From SCRA01 sp035533275 (GTDB taxonomy: Bacteria > Vulcanimicrobiota > Vulcanimicrobiia > Vulcanimicrobiales > SCRA01): a stretch of DNA of 64,000 bases. Shown in pieces: positions 41,834-50,800 of the stretch. The notes below the pieces were generated by a model. It was given only the letters and a program-made list of their open reading frames with translations, had not been told where the DNA came from and searched no databases. Where the stretch lies: positions 1-64,000 of the forward strand of contig DATLUD010000039.1 of the NCBI GenBank assembly GCA_035533275.1, in the 5' to 3' direction. Both the position numbers and the translations under genes were made by a program. The first letter of the stretch is position 1; each line of letters starts with the position of its first letter.

Positions 41834-42885
41834 TCGTCCTCTTCGGCGCCTGGTTGCCCTGCGGGCGCAGAGGAAGACGTCCGTTCGAGGGCACGGATTC
41901 GGTCCAGCAACTTTGGCAGTTGCCGGAGGAGCCCCTGCCGCTTGAGCTCGACGCGATGGTCGACGGCCGGACTCCCGCCGTAGATACCCGGTTCGGTGAT
42001 GTCCTTCCACACGCCGCTGCGCCCCACCAGGGCGACGCGATCGCCGATGCGGACGTGGCCCTTGGTCCCCACTTGTCCGCCCATCCTCACGTAGTCGCCC
42101 ACGATCGTGGTCCCGGCCAGCCCGGTGAGCGCGGCGATGCCGACGTTGCGGCCCAGCTCACAGTTGTGGCCGATCTGCACGAGGTTGTCGATCTTCGAGC
42201 CCTCGCCGATCACGGTGGAGCCCGTCTGCGCGCGGTCGACGCAGGCGTTCGCGCCGATCTCCACCCGGTCGCCCAGAACCACGTTGCCCACTTGCGGGAT
42301 CTTGACGTAGCGGCCGTCGACGAAGGCGTAGCCGAAGCCGTCGGAGCCCACCACGGCCCCGGCCTGGAGGACCACCTCGTCGCCTGCGACGCACCCGTCC
42401 AGCAGCAGCGCTCGCGGATGGAGCGTGCAGCGCCTGCCGAGGCGCGCCCGCGCCCCCACCTGGGCGCCGGCGGCCAGGACGGTGTCGTCTCCCACCTCCG
42501 CCTCGGCGCCCACGACGCAGGACGCCCCGATCCAGACGCGCTCGCCGATGCGCGCGGTGGGCTCGACCACGGCGCTGGGGTGGACGAACGGTCCGGCCGG
42601 CCGCGGCGGCTCCAGGCGCGCCAAGAGCGCCGCCAAGGCGCCGCGCGCGTCGGCCACGATCAAGAGGTTGCGCCCCGGATAGCGCACGTCGGCATCCGTG
42701 ACGCTGGTGAGAACGGCTCCGGCGTTGCTCTCCATGGCGGCCTTGAGGTAGCGTTCGTCGACGGCGAAGGTGAGGCTGCTCGAGCGCGCCTCCTCGACGG
42801 TGTCGACGCGCTCGACGGCGAAATCGCGGTCCCCGGCCAAGCGCGCGCCGAGCGCTTGCGCCAGCGTTGCGAGCGTTCCGATCAT
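41830..42885 (-). CDS. lpxD: UDP-3-O-acylglucosamine N-acyltransferase LpxD
   Basis: LpxD adds the second acyl chain. The 351-residue protein has an N-terminal uridine-binding part (about 1-100) and a left-handed beta-helix with repeated I/V-G-x4 hexads. Catalytic region NLVQIGHNCELGRNVGIAA (His) and the GSDGFGYAFVDGRYVKIPQVG loop are visible. A C-terminal helical tail ends in acidic residues. The ATG at 42885 overlaps the upstream OmpH-like gene's stop (ATGA). Confidence 0.95.
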   Translation of the reverse strand: MIGTLATLAQALGARLAGDRDFAVERVDTVEEARSSSLTFAVDERYLKAAMESNAGAVLTSVTDADVRYPGRNLLIVADARGALAALLARLEPPRPAGPFVHPSAVVEPTARIGERVWIGASCVVGAEAEVGDDTVLAAGAQVGARARLGRRCTLHPRALLLDGCVAGDEVVLQAGAVVGSDGFGYAFVDGRYVKIPQVGNVVLGDRVEIGANACVDRAQTGSTVIGEGSKIDNLVQIGHNCELGRNVGIAALTGLAGTTIVGDYVRMGGQVGTKGHVRIGDRVALVGRSGVWKDITEPGIYGGSPAVDHRVELKRQGLLRQLPKLLDRIRALERTSSSAPAGQPGAEEDE

Positions 42886-43298
42886 GGCTGTCGCGTGACC
42901 CTCTCCGTGACGTTCAGGATCTTCTCGACCTGCTTGGTAACGTCGACGCCGCCGTAGGCGCGCCCTTCGCGCGTCACGATCAGGCGGTAGCCGTCGCGTT
43001 GCGCGACCTGCGCCGCGGCGGCGCGCACCTGCGTGGTGAGGTCGGCTTCGTAGCGTCGGTACAGGCGCTGCACGCGCGCCACCTCGGCGGCCTTCTGGGC
43101 GTCGCTTCCCTTGCCGTCCTCGATGGCCTGGAGATCGCTGTAGAGCTGATTCTGGTAGTTGATGAACTTCGGCCAGTTGGCGCTGATGCGCTGGGTATCG
43201 ACGTAGGCGACCATCCCGCCGCGCCGCGCGCAACCGGCTCCACCCAGCGCGAGCGCCAGCGTCAAGGCGAACCATCCCGCGCGCGTCGCCTTGCTCAT
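42882..43298 (-). CDS. OmpH/Skp-like lipoprotein, short
   Basis: A 138-residue protein with a lipobox signal (LGGAGC, Cys23) and one OmpH/Skp-type module: YVDTQRISANWPKFINYQNQ, a coiled-coil arm, then a terminal YRLIVTREGRAYGGVDVTKQV strand. Skp is normally a soluble trimer chaperone for outer-membrane proteins; this one should be lipid-anchored. It is the last of three OmpH-like genes in a row before lpxD. Confidence 0.8.
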   Translation of the reverse strand: MSKATRAGWFALTLALALGGAGCARRGGMVAYVDTQRISANWPKFINYQNQLYSDLQAIEDGKGSDAQKAAEVARVQRLYRRYEADLTTQVRAAAAQVAQRDGYRLIVTREGRAYGGVDVTKQVEKILNVTERVTRQP

Positions 43299-44614
43299 GC
43301 GTGCGCCTTCTCCACGGCGCGCTCGACGGCGCTCGTCAGATCGACGCCGGTTCCCCCCGCGACCGCTCCGCCCAACACCACCTTCAGTCCTCGCTCCTTG
43401 CCGATGTCCCGCGCCGTCGACTCGATCTCGCCCACGATCCGGGCATAGAGCTGGTCGCGCTCCGTGCGCAGCTGCGCGACCTGCTTGGCCGTGGCGGCGT
43501 CGGCGGCGCCGGCGGCGCCGTGGAGAGCGGCGTACCGCTGCGAGAGGGCGTCGCGCGTCTTGTTGAAGCGGTCGAGCTCTCCCTGCGCATCCTTCTGGTA
43601 GCGTTGCGCGAACTGCTCGTGAATCGCTTGGATGCGGGCGCGCAGATCGGGCGGCAGCTTCGAGATGTCGAAGCCGGCGAGCTGCCGGCCTACCTGCGGG
43701 GCCAGCGCCTTGATCTGCTGCTGCACGGCCTGCCGCTCGGCGCCCGCGCGCTGTTCGAGCTTGGCGCGCGTGTCGCGATGCACCTTGTCGGCATACGCCT
43801 GCATCTGCGTCTGCACTTGGCTCCGGAGCTCCGCCTGGTAGGCTTGAAGCGTCTTTTGGTCGCGATTGCGCAACTCCGCGACTTGATCGGCGTCCGCCTG
43901 ATCGAGCGCCTGGAGCTGTTGCTCCAGCTGCTTGCGAGCGGCATCGTCGAGCGCCAGGTTCTGCAGCTTGGTGCGCAGAGCGAGGCGCTGCGGCGCCGAC
44001 TTCTCCGCGAGCTGCTGGGCGAGCTGCGCCTCAGCGGACTCCAAATCGCGCACCTTGCCGCGGTATTTGCGATCGGCTTCGTCGGAAAAGCGCTTCGCTG
44101 CCGCGTCGAGCTGCGCGCGGTCCTGCGCGATCACTTCCTCGCGATAGGCGTCGAACGCCTTCTGCGCTCGCTCGTCGACGGCACGCGCCTGCTCTTGGAA
44201 CGTGCCCGCGACACCGGAGACCACGCCCGCTCCGCCGTTCCCCGGCGGCGCAACGCCGGCGGCTTTCATCGCGGCGTCGATCGCCACGCGCTCCTGCTGC
44301 TCGTAATGCGCGCGCAGGCGCGCGAGCTCGGCCTTGGCGTTCGCGGCGGCGGTGGCCAGATTGCGCTGGAGCTCGCTCTCGCGCTTGCGCATCTCCGCCG
44401 GGTCCACCGGCGGCGTCGGCACGCCGGCGCCCTGCAGCACCGCGATCTCCTCGTCGTACTGGATCACCTGCGGATAGAGCGGATGGCGGCGCACCGCGTC
44501 CTCGACGCGCACGTAGCCCACGCCGGCATAGGCTGGGGCCGCGGGGCCGGGCCCCGCGTGCGAGCATCCTCCGAGCGCCGTCGCCAGCACGGCGGCGGCC
44601 AGGAGCCGGCGCAT
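43295..44614 (-). CDS. Long OmpH/Skp-like coiled-coil lipoprotein
   Basis: A 439-residue lipoprotein (ALGGC, Cys16) with a very long helical arm (about 60-370) rich in Gln, Ala, Glu and Arg. It ends with a GLKVVLGGAVAGGTGVDLTSAV strand like the OmpH C-terminus. Skp itself is about 160 residues, so this arm is several times longer and could span a large part of the periplasm. It overlaps the next OmpH-like gene by four bases (ATGA). Confidence 0.77.
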   Translation of the reverse strand: MRRLLAAAVLATALGGCSHAGPGPAAPAYAGVGYVRVEDAVRRHPLYPQVIQYDEEIAVLQGAGVPTPPVDPAEMRKRESELQRNLATAAANAKAELARLRAHYEQQERVAIDAAMKAAGVAPPGNGGAGVVSGVAGTFQEQARAVDERAQKAFDAYREEVIAQDRAQLDAAAKRFSDEADRKYRGKVRDLESAEAQLAQQLAEKSAPQRLALRTKLQNLALDDAARKQLEQQLQALDQADADQVAELRNRDQKTLQAYQAELRSQVQTQMQAYADKVHRDTRAKLEQRAGAERQAVQQQIKALAPQVGRQLAGFDISKLPPDLRARIQAIHEQFAQRYQKDAQGELDRFNKTRDALSQRYAALHGAAGAADAATAKQVAQLRTERDQLYARIVGEIESTARDIGKERGLKVVLGGAVAGGTGVDLTSAVERAVEKAHA

Positions 44615-44615
44615 C

Positions 44616-45419
44616 TTACTTCAGCGCGGAGACGACGTCTTGCGTGACGTCGGTCCCGCCGTAGACGCGACTGGCCTGGTCGATCACCAGCAGCAGGCCG
44701 CGCTTCTTGGCCACGGCGCTGATGACGTTCTCCGTCTCCGAGATCACCGGACCCAGGATCTGCCGCTGCTCCAAGTCCAGCGCCGAGTACGAATCCTTCA
44801 AGAGATTGCGCCGCTCGGCGTCCGTCTTGGCTTTGGCCAAGGCACTCTGGAGCTTCGCCTCCTGCTGCTGGCGAAAGGCGACGAAGCGATCCTGCGCGGC
44901 CTTGATCCGCGGGGTCTGGTCGAGGGCGCTCTGGTCGATGAAGCCGACGCTCGAGGGCGGCGGGGTATTCACCGGAGCCACCGGCGCGCCGGGCCCCGAG
45001 ACGAGATCGAGCACGTCCTTGGTGATGTCGAGGCCGCCGTAGAGCACGATGCGCTTGTCAACCACGACGCCCAGCGCGCGATTCGCCGCCACGGCGGCGA
45101 TCGCGGTCTGCGCCCGCGCGAAGAGCGGGCCGAACAGCTCCTGCTGCCTCTGCGCGATCTTCTGCTGGAAGTCTTGCTGGACGCTCTGCTGATCGGCCTG
45201 CGTCTTGGCCGCCTTCATCTGCGCCTCGAACGATTGCTCCAGCGACTGGCGATACGCATTGTACTGGCGCTGGGCGTTCTCGAAGGCCGGGAGGCGCCCG
45301 ATCGCCGCCTCGTCCACGTAGCCGATGGCCGAGACGTCCGACCCCAGCGCGGCCGGTGCGGAGACCAGACACGCCAGGAAGACGAACGCCCCGGCCAGGG
45401 CCTTGATCCGGGCTCGCAA
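44616..45419 (-). CDS. OmpH/Skp-like protein with two tandem modules
   Basis: A protein of about 267 residues. After a signal peptide (LRARIKALAGAFVFLACLV, cleaved after ALG) it has two OmpH modules: IGYVDEAAIGRLPAFENAQR to VLYGGLDITKDV, and VGFIDQSALDQTPRIKAAQD to VYGGTDVTQDV. It is an internal duplication. The TTG at 45419 is chosen because AGAAG is eight bases upstream and the signal then begins directly; TTG 45443 would overlap bamA. Order bamA-then-OmpH matches many diderm bacteria. Confidence 0.83.
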   Translation of the reverse strand: MRARIKALAGAFVFLACLVSAPAALGSDVSAIGYVDEAAIGRLPAFENAQRQYNAYRQSLEQSFEAQMKAAKTQADQQSVQQDFQQKIAQRQQELFGPLFARAQTAIAAVAANRALGVVVDKRIVLYGGLDITKDVLDLVSGPGAPVAPVNTPPPSSVGFIDQSALDQTPRIKAAQDRFVAFRQQQEAKLQSALAKAKTDAERRNLLKDSYSALDLEQRQILGPVISETENVISAVAKKRGLLLVIDQASRVYGGTDVTQDVVSALK

Positions 45420-45420
45420 C

Positions 45421-47673
45421 TTAGAACTTCTGTCCGATCGCAAAGCTCACGTGCCCACCATTCTGCCCGACCGCGAAATCGAGGCGGATCGTGTGTAGGC
45501 CAAGTTGCGGCAGGTCGAAGCGGACGCCGAAGCCGACGTCGCTGTGGAACTGGTAGTTCGCCAGCGGCGAGGGCACCAGCAGGTTGCCCGAGTACTGCTC
45601 CGCGCCGCGCAGCCGGGTGCCGCCTGTCTCGGCGAAGATCGCGCCCTGCACCTTGCGCTCGTGCGAGATGGGAAAGCGCAGCTCCGCCTGCCCGAGGATC
45701 ATGTCCGTCCCGTAGAAGACGTCCGTATAACCCGAGAGCTCCTGCTCACCCAGCGTGTAGACCGCGCTGGGCGGGATGGCGCCCGTCGACGTTCCATACT
45801 CGCCGTGGATGCCGAAGGTGGATGCCTTCAGCACCGGCCAGAACTTCTTGAGGTCGAGGATCGTCTTGGTGTAGTCGAAGTCGGAGCCCAGCGCCTTGTT
45901 CGAGATCTCGTAGGAGACGGTGTTGTCCCACCCGCGCCTTGGGTTGAAGACGTCGTCGCGCGTGTCTTGCACCATACCCAAGACCACCGATCTCAGGCTG
46001 TAGGGCGTGGTGCCCGAGACCGAGGCGATCGAGGGAATGGTGTTGGTGTAGATCGACTGCACCGTAGCGGTGCTGCCGGGCAGCAGCTGACCGGTGATGC
46101 CGTTCTGCGTGGGCAGGTTCAGCACGGTGGGGTTGTTGATCAGCACGTAGCCGGCGGGGGCGGTGAACGACTCGAAGACGCGCTGGACGTTGACGCCCAG
46201 CGAGCCGCGCACGTAGTCGCTGAAGCGGCGCCCCATCGAGAGCGTGACGCCGGCGGAGCGCGAGTCGTAGTTCGCGAGGGGTCCGCTGAGGGCGGTCTGC
46301 CCCGTCGTCTGCTGGTAGATCGAGACGGGCGTCGCCGTCGGCGTCGGAAGCGGCGTGCCGGCGGGATTGGGGGCCGGATTGGCCACCGAGTAGACGGGAT
46401 ACAGGTAGCTGGAGACGTTGTTGAAGACGGACGCGCCGAAGCTGTACTTCTCGAGCTTGGGCGTGTTGCCCAGGTACGGCACGGAGACGGAGGCCGAGAT
46501 CAGCGAGAGGCGGGCGCCGCGCTGGAACTGGACGGAAGCCCCGTTGCCGGTGCCGTTGATGTTGTTCTGCGTATAGCCGATGTTGCCGACCAGACCCTCG
46601 CCGTTGGCGCCGCCCGAGTAGCCGACGCCGGCGATCGCCTGTCCGGTGCGCTCCTCGGTGACCTTCCAGACCAGCGTGACGTCCTGGGGCTTGCTGGGGT
46701 CGGGTCCGGGCTTCGCCGAGACGTCGACCTTGGAGAAGAAGCCGGTGTTGTTGAGGCGCTCGTAGTCGCGGCGCAGCGCGCTCTGCGTGATCACCATGCC
46801 GGGGCGCAGCCGCAGCTCGCGCCGGATCACGTAGTCCTTGGTCTTGGTGTTGCCGGTAATCTCGATCGCCGCCACGCGCGCGACATCGACCTCGTACTTG
46901 ACGTCGACGGTGCCGTTCTTGAGGTCGACGGTCGCCGGATCGATGCCGCCCTGGCAGAAGCCGCGCTCGAGGTCGAGCGTGTCGTAGTACTTGCCGATCG
47001 CCTCGCAGTCCCGACTCTCCAGCTCCTGCGACCACGTCATGCCGGGCTTGGTCTCCAAGTGCGAGGCCACGACGGGAGCCGGCACCAGCGTATCGCCCGT
47101 CACCGTCACGTTCTTGACGGTCAGGCCCTCCTGGATGTCCAGCGTGAGGGAGCCGGTCTTGGCGTCGAGGTCCAGGTTCTTGACGTGGGTGGGCACCTGG
47201 CCGCCGTAGCCGATCTTGTCGTAGTAGGAGTTGATCTTCAGCACGTCCTCGTGGAACGTGTTGGAGTTGAAGACCTGGCCCGGCGCGGTGTCCATCAGCG
47301 CGAGCAGCGTATCGGACGGGACGTGCGTGTTCCCCGTGAAGTCGATCTTCGTGATCACGGGGTTCTCGACGACGCGGAACGTCACGGCTACGCCCGTGGG
47401 GCGTTGCGTGACCAGCGGCGGGAGCACGTCCGTGAAGTAGCCCAGTTGAAAGATCGCCTGATTGTCGGCCTGGAGCTGCTTCTGATCCAGAGGCTGGCCG
47501 ACTTTCGTCTGCACCGCCGAGAGAATTTTGTCGCTCGAGACGTGTGCGTTGCCGGTCACCGATACGGCGACGACGGTCGATCCTGCGGCCGTCGCCGGCG
47601 CGTTTCCGAAGAGCGCGGCCACGAGGGTCAGGATCACGAACGCGACGACAGCGCGCTTCGCGCGAGAATCCAT
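45421..47673 (-). CDS. bamA: Outer-membrane protein assembly factor BamA
   Basis: BamA inserts barrel proteins in the outer membrane. The 750-residue protein has a signal peptide (to about 30), four POTRA-like domains (about 31-105, 106-190, 191-275 and 276-355) and a C-terminal Omp85 barrel ending in Phe (FAIGQKF). E. coli BamA has five POTRAs. Near residue 450 an extracellular loop is Pro/Thr-rich (PAPNPAGTPLPTPTATP). The ATG at 47673 is set by the signal peptide; upstream residues are unlike. It stands directly after tamB and before the OmpH-like genes, so it probably shares their transcript. Confidence 0.93.
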   Translation of the reverse strand: MDSRAKRAVVAFVILTLVAALFGNAPATAAGSTVVAVSVTGNAHVSSDKILSAVQTKVGQPLDQKQLQADNQAIFQLGYFTDVLPPLVTQRPTGVAVTFRVVENPVITKIDFTGNTHVPSDTLLALMDTAPGQVFNSNTFHEDVLKINSYYDKIGYGGQVPTHVKNLDLDAKTGSLTLDIQEGLTVKNVTVTGDTLVPAPVVASHLETKPGMTWSQELESRDCEAIGKYYDTLDLERGFCQGGIDPATVDLKNGTVDVKYEVDVARVAAIEITGNTKTKDYVIRRELRLRPGMVITQSALRRDYERLNNTGFFSKVDVSAKPGPDPSKPQDVTLVWKVTEERTGQAIAGVGYSGGANGEGLVGNIGYTQNNINGTGNGASVQFQRGARLSLISASVSVPYLGNTPKLEKYSFGASVFNNVSSYLYPVYSVANPAPNPAGTPLPTPTATPVSIYQQTTGQTALSGPLANYDSRSAGVTLSMGRRFSDYVRGSLGVNVQRVFESFTAPAGYVLINNPTVLNLPTQNGITGQLLPGSTATVQSIYTNTIPSIASVSGTTPYSLRSVVLGMVQDTRDDVFNPRRGWDNTVSYEISNKALGSDFDYTKTILDLKKFWPVLKASTFGIHGEYGTSTGAIPPSAVYTLGEQELSGYTDVFYGTDMILGQAELRFPISHERKVQGAIFAETGGTRLRGAEQYSGNLLVPSPLANYQFHSDVGFGVRFDLPQLGLHTIRLDFAVGQNGGHVSFAIGQKF

Positions 47674-47809
47674 ACGGCAGGTACCTTCCTCTGTGTGTAA
47701 GCGACCCCCGCGTAAACGCCATTCACGGTCCGAGCGTTTCACCGGCGGGCCCAAGCGCGTGCTGGTTCGTCCTTCGCCCACATGGGCCTCCTTCGCGATG
47801 TGTGTGGGC

Positions 47810-50800
47810 TCACGGGAAAAGCCGCCGGATCGATAGCGCCCATCCCTGGGAGCCGACCAGCGGCTCTCCGGGCCCGATGTGCGGGTTGGCGGCGTTGCTC
47901 GTCAACTGGTTCTGCAACGAGCTCGCCCCCTGCTGAAAGATGCGCAGGTTGATCGAGGTGTTCTCCGACGGAAAGTAGTCGAGCCCCATGCTCTGCCGCG
48001 CGGGCAAGGCAAAGGACTCCTGATAGCTGAACGAGACGCGGTCGGTCAGCGCCTTGCTGACGTCGATGGCCACCGCGCCCCCCGGCTCCAGCGCGAGCCC
48101 CAGGTTCTGGAGGCCCAACACCCCGCTCAGCGGAGCGAGCAAGGCCCGGCCGAACTGCGCGTTCAGGATGCTGAGCGCCTCTGCGCTCACGTCGAAGCCG
48201 CCGGTCTGCGAGGGGACCAGGACCCCGGGAGGCAGCGGGGTGGTGGGGATCTCCGGGGCGCCCTTCACGCCTGGGACGCTTCCACCGGGCTGCGTGTATG
48301 GGGTACCAGCGCCCGGGCCCTGCGTCGGAGTGATGCCTTGGCCCGTGAAGGCGGGGACGTCCAGGAGCAGCGCCAGGAGCTGTTGGCGGTCGAAGCTGCC
48401 GTCCGATGAGGAGAACACGACGTTCAGGTTCGTCACCGGGCCGGTCGCGTGCAGCGTCACCGCCACCGAGGGCGAGACGGTGGTGACGCGCGTGCTGGCG
48501 GTGGCGTCGATGAACGGCACCGAGCCGCTCTGCGGATCGAACGTGAGCGTCGCCCGGTCGACCCGGAAGACGCGGTCGAAGTAGGAGATCGTCCCGGTCG
48601 TGGACTGGAAGAGCGCGCTGAGCTTGGGATCGGCCAGGGTGCCTGCGATGTCCATGGAGCCCGTGGCTCCGATGTCTAGGACGCTGCCCTGCACGCGCAC
48701 GTTCTTGCCCGCCGCGACGTGGAGGTCGAGGCCCAGCCCCAGCGGCGCGCTCGACGCGCCCGACGGCCTCGCGCCTCTGGTCGCCATCGCGTAGAGCCCG
48801 GAGAGCGAGAGGCTCGTGTTGCTGAGCGAGACGTTGCCGGCCAATTGCGGGACCTTCCCGGCGGCGGCCGCCAGCGTGAGCCGCGCGTCCAGCGTCCCCT
48901 GGCCGATCGCCGGGACGTCGAGCCGGGCGCGGCGCGCGCTCATGCGGGCGTCGTAGGCCAACGTCGCCCCCGTGCTCGCGGGATTGATCTCGACGTTGCC
49001 GCTTCCGTCGATGGAGCCGCCGCCGACGCGCGCGTGGAGGCGGTCGACGGTGATCGTGTGGCCGCCCAAGGTCGCTCGCACCGTGCCGTCCGTGATCGGC
49101 TCGCGCTCGAAGGGCGTCGTGAGCTTGCCATCGCGCAACGTGACTTGCCCCGCGACGAGGGGATCCGCGAGCGTGCCCGAGACCGCCAACCGTCCGTCGA
49201 CGAGCCCGCCGACGGTGCTGTCGGACGGGAGGAACCCGGAGAGGTCCATCAGGTCGAGGCCGTCGGCTGAGAGGTTGAGGCCGAGCGGCGAGCTTGCCGG
49301 GCCCAGCCCCAGCGGCGCGAGCTGGAGCGGCAGGCGCCCGGCCAAGGAGATGGTGCCGTGCGGCAGGCGGAGCTCGCCGTCGCGCAGCACCAGGTTGCGC
49401 CCTTGCAACGAGAGCTCGCCGAAGGCTTCGTGGAAGGGCAGGTGGCCGAAGGTACCACCCAACAGATCGAAGCCGCCGGAGAGCGCAGGCGCGGCGATGG
49501 TCCCCGCTACGTGCAGGTCCGCCTCGCCGGAGGCGTCGATGTCCACCGAGCGCTGGAGCACGTCGTAGATCAAGCGGCGCACGCTCGGCGAGCGCAGGTG
49601 GACGGCGAACGCCAGACGCTGCTCGGGGCCCACGGTGCCCGAGCCCGTGGCGGAGACGTTGGGTAGCTCGAGGTTGGCGTCGGAGATCTGCGTGGTGCGG
49701 AAATCGGTGTTGAAGGAGAGCGCCAGGCGATCGATCGGGAGCTTCTGCACCACGCCGTTGCGCAGTTGCGCCGTGCCGATGAGTCGCGCGTTGGGGTAGC
49801 GGCCGTCGAGCGCGAGGTCTGCGTCGACGGCGCCGACCAGCGGCGCCTCGATCCCGACCGCGGGCAGCCACTTCGTGAGGTCGAACGACTTGAGCGAGCC
49901 CCGCAGGTGCGCCTCGGTGCGCTCGGCGTAGGCGAGCGGGCTCTCTGCCCCGCCGCGCGGCAGCGTTACCGAGCCGCGCACGGCCAGGGTCCCGAGCGCG
50001 GCATTGCCCAGGTCCACCGAACCGTCGACCACCGACCGGCTCGCCTTGAGCGCCGCGTGCACCTCGCCGAAGGGCAGCGAGCGCACGCGCACGCCGTCGA
50101 GCGCGACGTCGGCGTGGCCGCTCAACTCGCTGCCGATACCGGAGGCGCTGACATCGAGGTTGCCTGAGCCCGCGAGCATCGCGAACTCGTCGAACCAGTC
50201 GTTGAAGTCCGCGAGGTCGATGCCCTGGCCGCGCACCGAGAATCCCGAGACGCCGTCGACCACGCGCGCTCCGAACGCGAGGCGGGAGCCGCCGACGCGC
50301 ACGTTGCCGTTGCGCACGATCCCGCCGTGGCGCGAGGCTTCGAAATCGGCGGAGAGGTCGGTGAAGTCCATGCCGTGGATGGAGCCGACGTTCATGCGCG
50401 CCGTGCCGTCCACGTGCGGGTCCGCCATCGTTCCCGTGAGGTGCAGGCGCGCCGCCGCGTCGCCCTCGGCGTAGAGCGAGGCGTAACCCATGCGGCGGAT
50501 CCACGGCGCCACGTCGATGGCGCGGATGTCGACGGCAAGGTCGAGCGACGGCTGCCGCAAGCCGACGCCGTCGATCGTGCCCTCTGCGCCCGCCCATGTG
50601 CCGTCGAAGGCGCCGCTGCCGCGGTCCACGACCACGTGGTCGCCGTCGAGATCGAAGCGCGCGCTCCCGGAGACGTTCTCTCCGAACACCCGGCTCGCCA
50701 CCAGCGCCGCGCCGCCGCTGAACGCCAAGGGTCCGCGCTGCCCGGGCATGGCGCGCCCGACGAGCAGCACGCGTCCCGTGTCGAGCGGGATGCCGACGCC

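Noticed and set aside
47776..47809. Terminator between tamB and bamA
   Set aside because: The 7-bp GCCCACA/TGTGGGC stem lies across a 20-base loop and there is no T-tract, too weak to call.
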